A stretch of 64,000 nt of DNA from Dictyobacter vulcani. GTDB taxonomy: Bacteria; Chloroflexota; Ktedonobacteria; Ktedonobacterales; Ktedonobacteraceae. The notes beneath the pieces are model-generated. The model was given only the letters and a program-made list of their open reading frames with translations. It did not search any database and was not told the DNA's origin. Made by a program: the position numbers and the translations under genes. Below are positions 36,401 through 44,226 of the stretch, in pieces (position 1 is the stretch's first letter; every line of letters starts with the position of its first letter). The stretch covers positions 620,001 through 684,000 of the forward strand of contig NZ_BKZW01000001.1 of NCBI RefSeq assembly GCF_008974265.1, given 5' to 3'.

Positions 36401-36882
36401 TCACCATCAACAGCGATGATCAAGGACCCTTTGAAGTCTTTGTTAACGTTGGTAAGGCTGGTAGTGACATTGCGGCTCTTTCCGAGGCTCTGGGCCGCTT
36501 GATCTCGATCAACTTGCAGTTGCTCAGTCCATTATCTCAGACTGATCGGGCGCAAGAAATCACCAATCAACTGCGTGGTATCGGTGGTAGCCGCTCGGTC
36601 GGCTTCGGCGCCCAGCAAGTTCGCTCACTGCCAGATGCCGTTGCTCGCGCTATCGAGCTCCATTTAGATACGTTGCAGGAAGCAGTGCCTGCCGTAACAG
36701 TGGAATCACACGATGACAGTCCAGTGGCTGCCATTGAGGCACCAGCGCAGGAACAGAACCAGCACGTCAACTTCAGTCAATTGAAGGTCACTGGTAACCT
36801 GTGTCCTGAGTGCGGCTGCAACACCATGGTTTACGAAGAGGGTTGCCGCAAATGCTATAGCTGCGGCCATAGCGAGTGCTAA
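33436..36882 (+). CDS. nrdJ: Adenosylcobalamin-dependent (class II) ribonucleotide reductase, intein-containing
   Basis: Reduces ribonucleotides to deoxyribonucleotides with a B12-derived radical. The precursor from ATG 33436 is 1148 residues; removal of the intein leaves 785. The extein has FVPGGRILAGAGT and the substrate-binding ARGGGVGINLSTLRPRG, then the active-site NP|CGEQG split by the intein between Pro and Cys. After the intein come CNLGALNLSSFV, the ILTQAPTGTTSLLSGVSSGIEP barrel signature, and a C-terminal zinc-ribbon tail CPECGCNTMVYEEGCRKCYSCG with the redox cysteines. No class I genes are visible nearby. A terminator follows the stop. Upstream NrdR-like boxes point to dNTP-responsive control. 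Confidence 0.96.
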   Translation: MLEQEAHSVESSETNNQHVTQLEGIRQKVFMDRYSLKDPDGNALEFYPEQLWQRVARGIAAVEQTEEKRAEWEKLFYEALTDFQFVPGGRILAGAGTGHQVTFYNCFVVPSPEDSRQGILDNLKVMTEIMARGGGVGINLSTLRPRGSYIKTVNGTASGPCSWAQLYSVATGDVIQQGGSRRGALMLMLDDTHPDIEEFITVKRTAGKIEHANLSVCVSDAFMQAVKEDADWNLTWQGEVKKTIRARHLWDLICTSAWESAEPGLVFMDRYNKESNTWYYEDIRCVNPCVTGDTLIYTDQGLIPASELAEIAAPVTVVSPEAENVALRQASHVFSTGIKPVFRLQTNEGYTLRLTEDHKVLTTGGWKEAGTLNAGDKIKLLHAEGYFGTTGNADLGRVLGWLVGDGSINTRRAGSVMLSFFGSEQAIAPQFAEAVNRLVAAPEGQRQYVVGAQKVADRDETRVESVRLLRLIDPELLSNKLQVPPSVFRGNHEMQKGFLSALFTADGSVQGSIEKGASVRLTSVSQQLLEGVQQLLLNFGIYSRIYTERREAGSRELPDGKGGSSSYECQSYHDLVISKGSFSAFAHQISFLTQEKQSKLEDLVAAYKRGPYKEEFTATFKSLTADGEEAVYDLTEPEAHLFVANGLVVHNCGEQGLPPYGVCNLGALNLSSFVHDGKMDFERLAKVSRIAMRFLDNVVDANEYFIPENRDAQMSTRRTGLGTMGLADALLKMEISYGSEESLPVIERIYTTIRNASYDASSENAAEKGAFPKFDRDKYMQGKFIKRLPKPIQEKIRKQGIRNAVILTQAPTGTTSLLSGVSSGIEPVYDFAMIRRDRTGEHIMYHPLLQEWREKHPNETTPAYFVSSKDLTPEEHVRVQGMIQRYTDSSISKTVNAPNDHTVEQVQTLYRLAYEMGCKGVTYYRDGSRDAVLTRVEDEKKAQKPAEPEVVQAPMFEPVTSIHQGIKQRPAVMQGYTRQVNAPEGKINITINSDDQGPFEVFVNVGKAGSDIAALSEALGRLISINLQLLSPLSQTDRAQEITNQLRGIGGSRSVGFGAQQVRSLPDAVARAIELHLDTLQEAVPAVTVESHDDSPVAAIEAPAQEQNQHVNFSQLKVTGNLCPECGCNTMVYEEGCRKCYSCGHSEC
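34300..35388 (+). mobile_element. Intein with LAGLIDADG-type homing endonuclease in nrdJ
   Basis: A 363-residue insertion in frame within NrdJ. It begins with Cys1 in the splicing block CVTGDTLIYTDQGL, has the block B TEDHKVLT (TxxH-type with His), the dodecapeptide motifs LGWLVGDGSI and LFTADGSV of a LAGLIDADG (DOD) endonuclease, and ends with block G LFVANGLVVHN followed by Cys+1. All residues for self-splicing (Cys1, block B His, penultimate His, terminal Asn, Cys+1) are present, so splicing should work. Both endonuclease acidic residues are kept, so homing activity is plausible. The +1 Cys is the catalytic thiyl cysteine of the NPCGE motif. Confidence 0.95.
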
Positions 36883-36930
36883 AACTCCATCCAACAAGCC
36901 ACTGATCTAGTATCAGCAGGCTTAGAGGAT

Positions 36931-36977
36931 AAAGAGAGCAGGCTGGCAGAGTTACTTTCCGCCAGCCTGCTCTCTTT
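36931..36977 (+). terminator. Terminator of nrdJ
   Basis: Perfect 17-base arms AAAGAGAGCAGGCTGGC (36931-36947) and complement (36961-36977) around a 13-base loop. The A/T ends make it suitable for both strands, between convergent nrdJ and the ThuA gene. Confidence 0.9.
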
Positions 36978-37045
36978 TATTCATGTCACTATCTATGTAG
37001 TTCAACCTGTTGCCTGCCACGGCATAGCTTTGTCAGCTGGAATGT

Positions 37046-37843
37046 TTATGACTCAAGTTTAGCAGCATAGCTGATACCACCCCACAGATGGGCCAGAAAC
37101 AATGGTTCAGCAAAGCTTTCAGCAGTATGGCCCATGCCAGTATACCAGGCACGCCCACCTTCAAACTCATGGTACCAGGAAACAGGATGATCCGTTCCCA
37201 TTTCACCACCTTTATAGGTGGATTCATCCAGGGTTAGCAACACATGCACGCGGTTGCGTGGATTCTCCCGATAGTTATACCACTCATCAGTGCGCTCCCA
37301 CTTTTTGGGCAACATTGAGGTCGAGCGATTTTGTCCATCCTCAACCCTGACCGTGGCCTGCGAGATTGCTGGATGATTTTTGAAGAATGAACCAACTAAT
37401 TGTCCATACCAGGTCCAGCTATACTCGGTATCACTGGCAGCATGCACACCCACGAAACCGCCTCCAGCGCGTATATACCGTTCAAACGCCGCCTTCTGGG
37501 CATCATCCAGAATGTTGCCCGTTGTACTCAAGAAAATAACCGCCTGGTAACGGGCCAGATTTTCATCGGTAAAAACACTAGAGTCCTCGGTTGCCTGCAC
37601 TTCTACATGATGAACAGCCGCAAGCTTATGAATCGCATCAATACCATTCTCAATTGATGCATGCCTGTAACCTGCGGTTTTTGAAAAAATCAGTAGCATT
37701 GTAGAGCCTCCATTGCTTCTCGTTACAGTTCCTACCAGAGGTTGGTTGCTTCTAGAAGAGGGCAAATAATAAAAGAGCACAAACGCAATTACCAGCACAA
37801 TCGCAGCCACAACGCCGGTTCCCCATAACAATTTCCTGGACAT
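37046..37843 (-). CDS. ThuA domain-containing membrane-anchored protein
   Basis: About 265 residues: a signal-anchor helix (VVAAIVLVIAFVLFYYL, about 10-26) followed by a ThuA domain, a class I glutamine-amidotransferase-like fold found in trehalose/glycoside utilisation and in secreted proteins. Features are LLIFSKTAGYRHASIENGI, GGGFVGVHAASDTEYSWTWYGQLVG, and DHPVSWYHEFEGGRAWYTGMGHT. These are the usual ThuA blocks for bacterial secreted members of unknown function. The ATG at 37843 has a GGGAGAAG ribosome site; the longer frame back to 38041 has no conserved sequence. The protein should face outward. Confidence 0.9.
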   Translation of the reverse strand: MSRKLLWGTGVVAAIVLVIAFVLFYYLPSSRSNQPLVGTVTRSNGGSTMLLIFSKTAGYRHASIENGIDAIHKLAAVHHVEVQATEDSSVFTDENLARYQAVIFLSTTGNILDDAQKAAFERYIRAGGGFVGVHAASDTEYSWTWYGQLVGSFFKNHPAISQATVRVEDGQNRSTSMLPKKWERTDEWYNYRENPRNRVHVLLTLDESTYKGGEMGTDHPVSWYHEFEGGRAWYTGMGHTAESFAEPLFLAHLWGGISYAAKLES

Positions 37844-37999
37844 ATTTCTTCTCCCACAACGCGAAACGTGTTCCATCCTCTCACCCAGTCTACCATATAA
37901 AATCGATAAGCGCGCCCCATAACATAAAAGACATGTACGTTGATAGCTACCAGACAGCACAAGAAGCGCTCCAGACGTTTTATGTAAAAGGCTTTTTTC

Positions 38000-38029
38000 T
38001 TGACATACTTTACACAGTGAACGTATGCT
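38000..38029 (+). promoter_or_regulatory. Promoter of DsbA-like gene
   Basis: Perfect TTGACA (38000-38005), 18-base spacer and TATGCT (38024-38029), about 65 bp upstream of the ATG at 38100. Confidence 0.65.
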
Positions 38030-38099
38030 ATAAAAGCTCACTTCACTTTATAAAGTATCGTAAGCAGAACACTAGTATATTGAAAGAAGGTTTTCTCTG

Positions 38100-38735
38100 A
38101 TGAGTACAAACGAGACAGGTACCACGCATATTAACTTCCACGTCGATCCACTGTGTCCCTTAGCCTGGCGCACAGCATTGTGGGCGCGTGAAGCACGGCA
38201 GATACGCCCGATTCAAATCACCTGGCGTCTCTTCAGTCTGGAAATCGTCAATCGACAGCCAGATGCACAGCCGGATTATGTTAATGGCTATGGCTGGGCA
38301 GCATTACGCACGTTAGCATTGGCACGCCGTTTACATGGCAATGAGGCATTTGAAAAACTCTATATTGCCTTAGGCAATGCCGCCCATGGACGCAAAGAGG
38401 ATATTCGTACCCGTGAGGTTGTTGAAGCCAGTGCCGCCACCGCTGGCCTGGAAGCTGGGTTTGTAGAAAAAGCCCTGGCCGATGATTCAACGATCCAGGA
38501 TGTGATTAAAGATCATGAAGAGGCCGTAAAGCGTTATCATGCTTTCGGGGTACCAACGATTGCATTGGAAGATTCCAATGTTGGTTATTATGGTCCAGTT
38601 ATCCACAGTGTGCCCAAAGGGGATGCTGCCGGGGAACTATGGGATCATTTTCTCTGGATGCTCCACAACGATAATATCTACGAGCTCAAACGCGATCGCG
38701 CTGGCGCACCACCATTCGGACCAGTCTCAGCCTAA
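38100..38735 (+). CDS. DsbA family thioredoxin-fold protein (Rv2466c/FrnE-like)
   Basis: A 211-residue DsbA-fold protein without signal peptide, so cytoplasmic. The active-site segment is VDPLCPLAWRTALWAREA, with a single Cys where CxxC oxidoreductases have two. DPxCPxAW followed by a helical insertion is the pattern of the mycothiol-dependent nitroreductase Rv2466c group; the cis-Pro loop is FGVPTIALED. A role in thiol-dependent reduction is inferred. GAAGG precedes the ATG, a strong promoter lies upstream, and a terminator follows. Confidence 0.85.
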   Translation: MSTNETGTTHINFHVDPLCPLAWRTALWAREARQIRPIQITWRLFSLEIVNRQPDAQPDYVNGYGWAALRTLALARRLHGNEAFEKLYIALGNAAHGRKEDIRTREVVEASAATAGLEAGFVEKALADDSTIQDVIKDHEEAVKRYHAFGVPTIALEDSNVGYYGPVIHSVPKGDAAGELWDHFLWMLHNDNIYELKRDRAGAPPFGPVSA

Positions 38736-38743
38736 TGATCACA

Positions 38744-38772
38744 AGGAGATAGGCACGTGTTGCCTATCTCCT
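38744..38772. terminator. Terminator between DsbA-like and aminotransferase genes
   Basis: Perfect 12-base arms AGGAGATAGGCA (38744-38755) and TGCCTATCTCCT (38761-38772), 5-base loop, followed on the plus strand by GACAGTTTTTT. It lies between convergent genes. Confidence 0.8.
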
Positions 38773-38783
38773 ATGACAGTTTT

Positions 38784-39956
38784 TTAAGCGTGCTTCTTCA
38801 CAAAGCGTTCAATGCGTATTAGAGCTTCTTCTAACTTATCATACGCGGTACAATATGTGGCGCGCACATAGTTCTTTCCAGCGGCTCCAAACGAGCTTCC
38901 TGGTACCAGAGCCACCTCTTCTTCAAATAGGAGTTTCTCCGCAAACTCTTCATCGCTCATGCCAGTATTACCAATATACGGGAAGGCATAAAAAGCGCCA
39001 CGAGGCTCACTACACACCAGACCAATCTTATTCAGGCCATCAACAAACATCCGGCCACGTCGAGCATAATCATCATGCATCCTCTGCACATCGGCTTCAC
39101 CATGGAGCAACGCCTGAAGGGCCGCTTCCTGTGGCGCCGTACCGGCGCACATAATAGCATATTGATGAACTTTAAGCATCGCACCCAATATATGCGCTGG
39201 TGCCAGCACATACCCGACGCGCCAGCCAGTCATCGCATAGGCTTTGGAAAAACCATCCAGGATAATCGTGCGCTCCTGCATCTGAGGCAAGGAAGCAATA
39301 CTCACATGCTCGGTACCATAGACAAGTCGGCTATACACTTCATCACTAGCCACGATTAAATCGTGCTCAATCGCCAGTTTCGCAATCGCTTCTAGTTCTT
39401 CACGGGGAATGACCGCTCCAGTAGGATTGTTGGGATTGCCGAGCAGGATCATTTTAGTACGTGGCGTGATAGCGGCTTCAATCTCGGCCGCGCGTACAGC
39501 AAAATCATATTTAGCATATGTTGGCACAGGCACGGGCACGCCACCAGCAAAGATAATATCAGCTTCGTATGCAACGTAACCAGGATCGGGAGAAATAACC
39601 TCATCACCTGGATCGATAATCGTACGCATCGCCAGATCTACACCTTCACTGACCCCAACAGTCACGAGGATTTGAGAAAGAGGATCATAGGTCAGTCCAT
39701 AAAGTCGCTGAAAGTGAGCAGCGATCGCTTCACGCAATTCTACGGTACCCGAGTTTGAAGTATAGCGCGTGCGTCCCTGCCGAATGGATTCGATACCAGC
39801 CTGACGGATATGCTCAGGGGTCACAAAGTCTGGCTCACCCACACCCAACGAAATAACATTCGGCATCGTATTAATGATATCAAAAAATTTACGAATACCA
39901 GATGGTTTTACCTGCTGCACACGTTGTGACAAAACATCCCTCTTGAGTGTATCCAT
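38784..39956 (-). CDS. Pyridoxal-phosphate aminotransferase (class I/II, aspartate/aromatic type)
   Basis: About 390 residues of fold type I. It has the N-terminal ISLGVGEPDFVTPEHI, the substrate/PLP loop LGNPNNPTGAVIPREELE, VASDEVYSRLVYG, the Schiff-base lysine in DGFSKAYAMTGWRVGYV (about residue 238), and the C-terminal arginine region. This subgroup includes aspartate and other broad amino-acid aminotransferases, so the exact substrate is open. ATG at 39956 is chosen; GAAGGG lies about 13 bases upstream, which is long. The gene stands alone. Confidence 0.92.
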   Translation of the reverse strand: MDTLKRDVLSQRVQQVKPSGIRKFFDIINTMPNVISLGVGEPDFVTPEHIRQAGIESIRQGRTRYTSNSGTVELREAIAAHFQRLYGLTYDPLSQILVTVGVSEGVDLAMRTIIDPGDEVISPDPGYVAYEADIIFAGGVPVPVPTYAKYDFAVRAAEIEAAITPRTKMILLGNPNNPTGAVIPREELEAIAKLAIEHDLIVASDEVYSRLVYGTEHVSIASLPQMQERTIILDGFSKAYAMTGWRVGYVLAPAHILGAMLKVHQYAIMCAGTAPQEAALQALLHGEADVQRMHDDYARRGRMFVDGLNKIGLVCSEPRGAFYAFPYIGNTGMSDEEFAEKLLFEEEVALVPGSSFGAAGKNYVRATYCTAYDKLEEALIRIERFVKKHA

Positions 39957-40298
39957 AAGTAATCTATTACCCTTCTTTTTTGCATAAGAGCCTTGAAATA
40001 TTCGATCTACAAACAACAAGTCCTGGCAAGGGATTCACGAGCAAGGATTTTCACCTCCACCACCCTTAACCTCCTCTTTCCATGGTAACATAAACCCGCT
40101 CAAAGAAACAATAAATTTGCCAGATCAACTCATACACTATGAAAAATCGATAAAGACTGCCAGCAAAGAAGCGCATGACAATTACAGCAGAAGAGTTCGG
40201 AGCTGATATACAGATATAAAAAGGGAAATGAATGGAAAAATCAGGGAATTTGGATAGACAACGCCTGTAACTTTGAGGATCCAAACTCCCACCTAAAA
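39957..40298. other. Intergenic region between nifS-like and aminotransferase genes
   Basis: About 340 bp, with no convincing gene, strong promoter or hairpin. A 72-codon minus-strand open frame (40066-40284) is AT-rich and lacks recognisable features; I leave it uncalled. Confidence 0.4.
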
Positions 40299-41450
40299 CT
40301 AAATACCAAGCCCACGCAAGCGTTCGATAATACCTGGTAAAGCGCCAAGCACAGTCTCGACTTCTTCTTCGGTATTATGCTTACCTAACGTAAAGCGCAG
40401 GCTCCCATGCGACCATCCAGAAGGAAAGCCCATGGCAACCAGCACATGCGATGGATCCACCGAGCCAGATGTACAGGCAGAGCCAGTTGAGGCCGCCACA
40501 CCCAGCAGGTCCAGGTTTAACAGGATAGACTCGCCTTCTACACCTTCAAAGGCAAAGCTGGCACTATTTGGGAGACGCTCAGTAGGATGGCCGGTGAGAC
40601 GGCTACGGGGAATCTGTAAGACGCCTGCAATCAAGCGATCGCGTAAGGCCTGGACACGAGGCGTCACCTCGGGCATCTCTTCATACGCCAGTTTCAAGGC
40701 ACTGGCGGCCCCAACAATATTAGCGACATTCTCAGTACCTGCCCGACGCCCACGTTCCTGCGAGCCTCCCTGCAGCTGCGGCAGGATACGCATTCCCTGA
40801 CGTACATACAGAATCCCCAGCCCTTTAGGACCATAAAACTTATGGGAGGAGAGTGAAAGCATATCGGCTTTAAGCTCTAATACATCGATAGGTAAAGCAC
40901 CGCCAGCCTGGACGGCATCGACATGAAATGGAATTTTACGCGCTCGGCAGATACGTCCAATCTCCGCAATTGGCTCGATCGTTCCTACCTCGTTATTAGC
41001 ATACATAACCGAGACCAGCACAGTCTGATCGGTAATCGATCGCTCCACATCCTCTGGATTGACCATGCCATATTCATCAACTGGCAGATAGGTCGTGTCA
41101 AAGCCAAAACGCTCTAAATATTGACAGGTATACAGGACGGCATGGTGCTCAATCGGCGTGGTAATAATATGTTTGCCTTTTTTTTGTGAGGCAAAGGCCA
41201 TACCTTTGATCGCCAGATTATCACTTTCGGTGCCACAGCCAACGAAGGCAATTTCAGAAGGACGAGCATGCAGCAGTTCTGCTACCTGTTCACGCGAATG
41301 GTCAATAGCCTGCATGGCATGGCGTCCAATGGTATAAATGCTGCTGGCATTGCCATATTCGGTTGTTAAATAAGGCAACATTGCCTCCAGCACACGCGCA
41401 TCTAGCGCGGTCGTGGCTGCATGATCAAAATAGATAGTGCGCTCTGACAT
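40299..41450 (-). CDS. Cysteine desulfurase (NifS/IscS family)
   Basis: A 383-residue PLP enzyme that takes sulfur from cysteine for Fe-S clusters and thio-modification. It has YFDHAATTALDARV at the N-terminus, GTESDNLAIKG, the PLP lysine in LSSHKFYGPKG (about residue 202), and the persulfide-forming cysteine in ASTGSACTSGSVDPSHVL (about 323-340). The length of the Cys loop is that of the IscS/NifS group I. No iscU or mnmA follows, but larE, another sulfur-transfer gene, lies next upstream on the same strand. Confidence 0.95.
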   Translation of the reverse strand: MSERTIYFDHAATTALDARVLEAMLPYLTTEYGNASSIYTIGRHAMQAIDHSREQVAELLHARPSEIAFVGCGTESDNLAIKGMAFASQKKGKHIITTPIEHHAVLYTCQYLERFGFDTTYLPVDEYGMVNPEDVERSITDQTVLVSVMYANNEVGTIEPIAEIGRICRARKIPFHVDAVQAGGALPIDVLELKADMLSLSSHKFYGPKGLGILYVRQGMRILPQLQGGSQERGRRAGTENVANIVGAASALKLAYEEMPEVTPRVQALRDRLIAGVLQIPRSRLTGHPTERLPNSASFAFEGVEGESILLNLDLLGVAASTGSACTSGSVDPSHVLVAMGFPSGWSHGSLRFTLGKHNTEEEVETVLGALPGIIERLRGLGI

Positions 41451-41667
41451 GTGACTTTTTCCTGTTATCCTATCAATAAGCTAAAATGCATTAACCTCTT
41501 TTATGGCTAAAAAACATGCGGCAAGATAATGCGCTGTACGGTAAAAAACAGCATTACTATCGCAATAAGGGATCCTGACATCTCTCAGTAAAATTATATC
41601 ACAGGCCGCCTGTAAGCAGGTTTGTCTGATACCGCCCTGCTTACACGTACCGATCCTGATATACACG

Positions 41668-42545
41668 TTATTGCGCTTCGGCCTGCTTCTTTTTCTTGAA
41701 GAATGATTCATTCATACTACCAGTTCGATAGCCAAGCAGGTCAACGGTAACGTAGGTGTAGCCAATTTTGCGCAAGCCACTGGTAACAGTACGGCTCATC
41801 TCTTCTTCGACTAATCGCGGAATCTCAGAACGCTCTACCTCGATACGTGCAATTTTATCATGATGACGCACACGCAACTGCTTAAAACCCAATTCGTGCA
41901 ATAGTTTCTCAGCCCTATAGACCATTTGCAGCGAGGCAACATCAACTTTACTGCCATAAGGTATGCGCGAGGAGAAGCAAGCCATGGCAGGCTTATCCCA
42001 GACAGGCATCCCGAGCAGACGAGCGATAGCACGGATCTCTTTCTTACCCATGCCTGCCTCTTTCAAAGGTCCACGTACCTGAAACTCGCGCGCCGCTCTC
42101 TGTCCCGGACGAAAATCACCATCATCATCGGTGTTCACACCATAAGCAATATGCTCTAACTGGTGCTCTTTCGCCAGTGGCTCAAGATGGGTGAACAGCT
42201 CTGTCTTACAAAAATAGCAACGATTGACATCGTTTTTGACATAGCGTTCTCTAACTCATGCGTCTCCAGCGTTACCAATGGTAACTGCAACTGCCGAGCA
42301 ACCGCAATGGCTTCCTCAGTCTCCTCTGAAGCATACGCAGGCGAAGAAGCAATGGCACCTAAGGCACGATCACCCAGGACATCATGAGCAACTTTCAGCA
42401 GAAGTGCGCTATCAACGCCACCAGAATAGGCAATCAAGACTGAACCCATTGCGCGCAAAATTGCTTGCAGATGCTCATATTTGGCTTGCGTCTCAGCGTC
42501 CAAGGCCACAACGCTTTTATCATCTATGTGAGAGGTATCTAACAT
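41668..42545 (-). pseudogene. larE: LarE-type ATP-dependent sacrificial sulfur transferase, frameshifted
   Basis: LarE activates and donates the sulfur of a cysteine to build the nickel-pincer cofactor of lactate racemase. The N-terminal PP-loop is LIAYSGGVDSALLLKVA. The frame breaks near 42244-42249; continuing in the next frame gives RYVKNDVNRCYFCKTELF, the conserved sulfur-donating cysteine region, then GVNTDDDGDFRPGQRAA. With one base restored the protein is 292 residues, near family size. The lesion could be a 1-base or a 4-base loss (an ENERY-type sequence is typical here). No larB or larC is in the window, so a different sulfur acceptor is possible. Confidence 0.88.
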
Positions 42546-42636
42546 CTATAACTCCTGAATGTGTGCAGTCAACAATATACACTTCGCACAGTCGCAATCC
42601 CAAGAAGTCCAGTAGCATGCTCATTCAATTGTATAA

Positions 42637-43010
42637 GTAAGCGGCGTCCACGATTGCTTTTTCACAGTTAGCCGTTCAATCGTGTGAGCGGAGCTAGCCG
42701 CGAGTGAGCGGCGTTCACGATTGCTTTTTCACAGTTAGCCGTTCAATCGTGTGAGCGGAGCTAGCCGCGAGTGAGCGGCGTTCACGATTGCTTTTTCACA
42801 GTTAGCCGTTCAATCGTGTGAGCAGAGCTAGCCGCGAGTGAGCGGCGTTCACGATTGCTTTTTCACAGTTAGCCGTTCAATCGTGTGAGCGGAGCTAGCC
42901 GCGAGTGAGCGGCGTTCACGATTGCTTTTTCACAGTTAGCCGTTCAATCGTGTGAGCAGAGCTAGCCGCGAGTGAGCGGCGTTCACGATTGCTTTTTCAC
43001 AGTTAGCAGT
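42637..43010. repeat. 67-bp tandem repeat array, about 5.5 copies
   Basis: The unit recurs at exactly 67-bp spacing; TTCACAGTTAGC starts at 42661, 42728, 42795, 42862, 42929 and 42996, and a partial copy leads in from 42637. Copies are nearly identical; the visible variation is GAGCGGAG against GAGCAGAG (third and fifth copies) and one base in the first. Inside a unit, CACGATTG and CAATCGTG form an inverted repeat across 20 bases, GTGAGCGG occurs twice, and GCGGAGCTAGCCGC is a near-palindrome. As 67 is not a multiple of three, it is not protein-coding. It fills the divergent gap between larE and the mocA-like gene. Confidence 0.95.
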
Positions 43011-43118
43011 TATTATATCATTGAGTACAATCTTCTTTGTGCCAGTACGCTGGTATTATTCTAGTTGAGCGAGAGCCACAACGCCGCTTCATTCATCCAC
43101 TCAAAGAAAGAGAGTCAG

Positions 43119-43796
43119 ATGTCAAAAAGAGATGCTATTGCCGCGATCATTCTGGCCGCTGGCAGTTCAAGCCGCATGGCTCATGGCTATCACAAACTAC
43201 TATTGCCACTGGGCGAAAAACCTGTCCTTGCCTATGTCCTGGATGCCACGCTCCAATCACAAGTAGCGCATGTCTTTGTCATAACTGGACATCAATCACC
43301 ACAAATCACGGCAGCTTTGCATAACTACAGTGATAATAACAAAATTTCTCTTCAGGAAAATCCCGCCTATACACAGGGTATGAGCACCTCCTTACACACG
43401 GGAATCCAGGCTATTCGGACGCACAATAATGCGCTACATTACACGGGTGCGATTGTGCTGCTTGGCGATCAACCCTTTATCAGTGCACGTTTACTTGATA
43501 CACTGATAGCAACCAGGCAACAGACAGGAAAACGCATCGTGGCTCCATGTTATCATGGCAAGCGCGGCAATCCAGTTCTCTTTGATGCCAGTCTGTTCGC
43601 AGAACTGTCAACTGTAACTGGAGATGAAGGCGGTCGCAGCGTGATCGCTCATCATCCAGATGAGATTGAGAGCGTTGAACTCGGTGATGCGCTGGCACAA
43701 CACGATGTTGATACCTGGGAAGCGTATCAAGCGGCACTCGTGGCCTGGCAGCAACAACAAAACGGCTTAAAGGAAAGTAACGATGGAGATATCTGA
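43119..43796 (+). CDS. MocA/MobA-like nucleotidyltransferase
   Basis: A 225-residue NTP transferase. It starts with the signature IILAAGSSSRMAHGYHKLLLP, followed by VVILLGDQPF-type metal-binding sequence (AIVLLGDQPFISARLL) and GKRGNPVLFDASLFAEL. This matches MocA, which transfers CMP to the molybdopterin cofactor, more than MobA; adenylyl/guanylyl relatives cannot be ruled out. ATG at 43119 is chosen over the upstream in-frame start at 43065 because conserved sequence begins here. It overlaps the following TPR gene by 14 bases. Confidence 0.88.
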   Translation: MSKRDAIAAIILAAGSSSRMAHGYHKLLLPLGEKPVLAYVLDATLQSQVAHVFVITGHQSPQITAALHNYSDNNKISLQENPAYTQGMSTSLHTGIQAIRTHNNALHYTGAIVLLGDQPFISARLLDTLIATRQQTGKRIVAPCYHGKRGNPVLFDASLFAELSTVTGDEGGRSVIAHHPDEIESVELGDALAQHDVDTWEAYQAALVAWQQQQNGLKESNDGDI

Positions 43797-44160
43797 AGCG
43801 CAAAAAAAGCAAGCACAGTTCTGGTTGGACTATAGCCAGCAACTCTCGAACTCTATCCGCTATGTAGAAGCGCTTAAAGCGGCACAACGAGCGGTCACGC
43901 TTGACAGTAGCAACGCGGAAGCCTGGTATGCACAGGGGACCTGTCAGGCGATGCTGGCCCATTATCAAGAAGCGCTGGTGGACTTTGATCAGGCCCTACA
44001 ACTGGATGACCTCTATGTTGCCGCCTGGGATGGCAAGGCCTGGGTTGAGGGTATTCTGGGCCATAAAGAGGCGGCCCTGGCGGCGGTCAATAAAGCACTG
44101 GAAATTGAGCCCGATTACCGTGAGGCCCGCCAGCGCAAAAAGCGACTCGAGGTATTATAA
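43783..44160 (+). CDS. Tetratricopeptide repeat protein, 125 aa
   Basis: A small all-helical protein with about three TPR units: residues 18-51 (NSIRYVEALKAAQRAVTLDSSNAEAW region), 52-85 (AHYQEALVDFDQALQLDDLY) and 86-119 (GHKEAALAAVNKALEIEPDY). No signal peptide or other domain. It would be a protein-binding scaffold; partner unknown. AAAGGAAA lies before the ATG and the start overlaps the mocA-like gene, so the two are translationally coupled. Confidence 0.88.
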   Translation: MEISEAQKKQAQFWLDYSQQLSNSIRYVEALKAAQRAVTLDSSNAEAWYAQGTCQAMLAHYQEALVDFDQALQLDDLYVAAWDGKAWVEGILGHKEAALAAVNKALEIEPDYREARQRKKRLEVL

Positions 44161-44226
44161 GTTTTTCGCCCCACACGCATGGCCGGCAAACAACTGAGCG
44201 CAAACCGGCCATCGATCAACACTTAT

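Noticed and set aside
40066-40284. 72-codon minus-strand open frame
   Set aside because: No ribosome site or family features; probably chance in an AT-rich gap.
42637-43010. CRISPR-like array
   Set aside because: The repeats are head-to-tail 67-bp units with no unique spacers and no cas genes nearby, so this is a tandem repeat.
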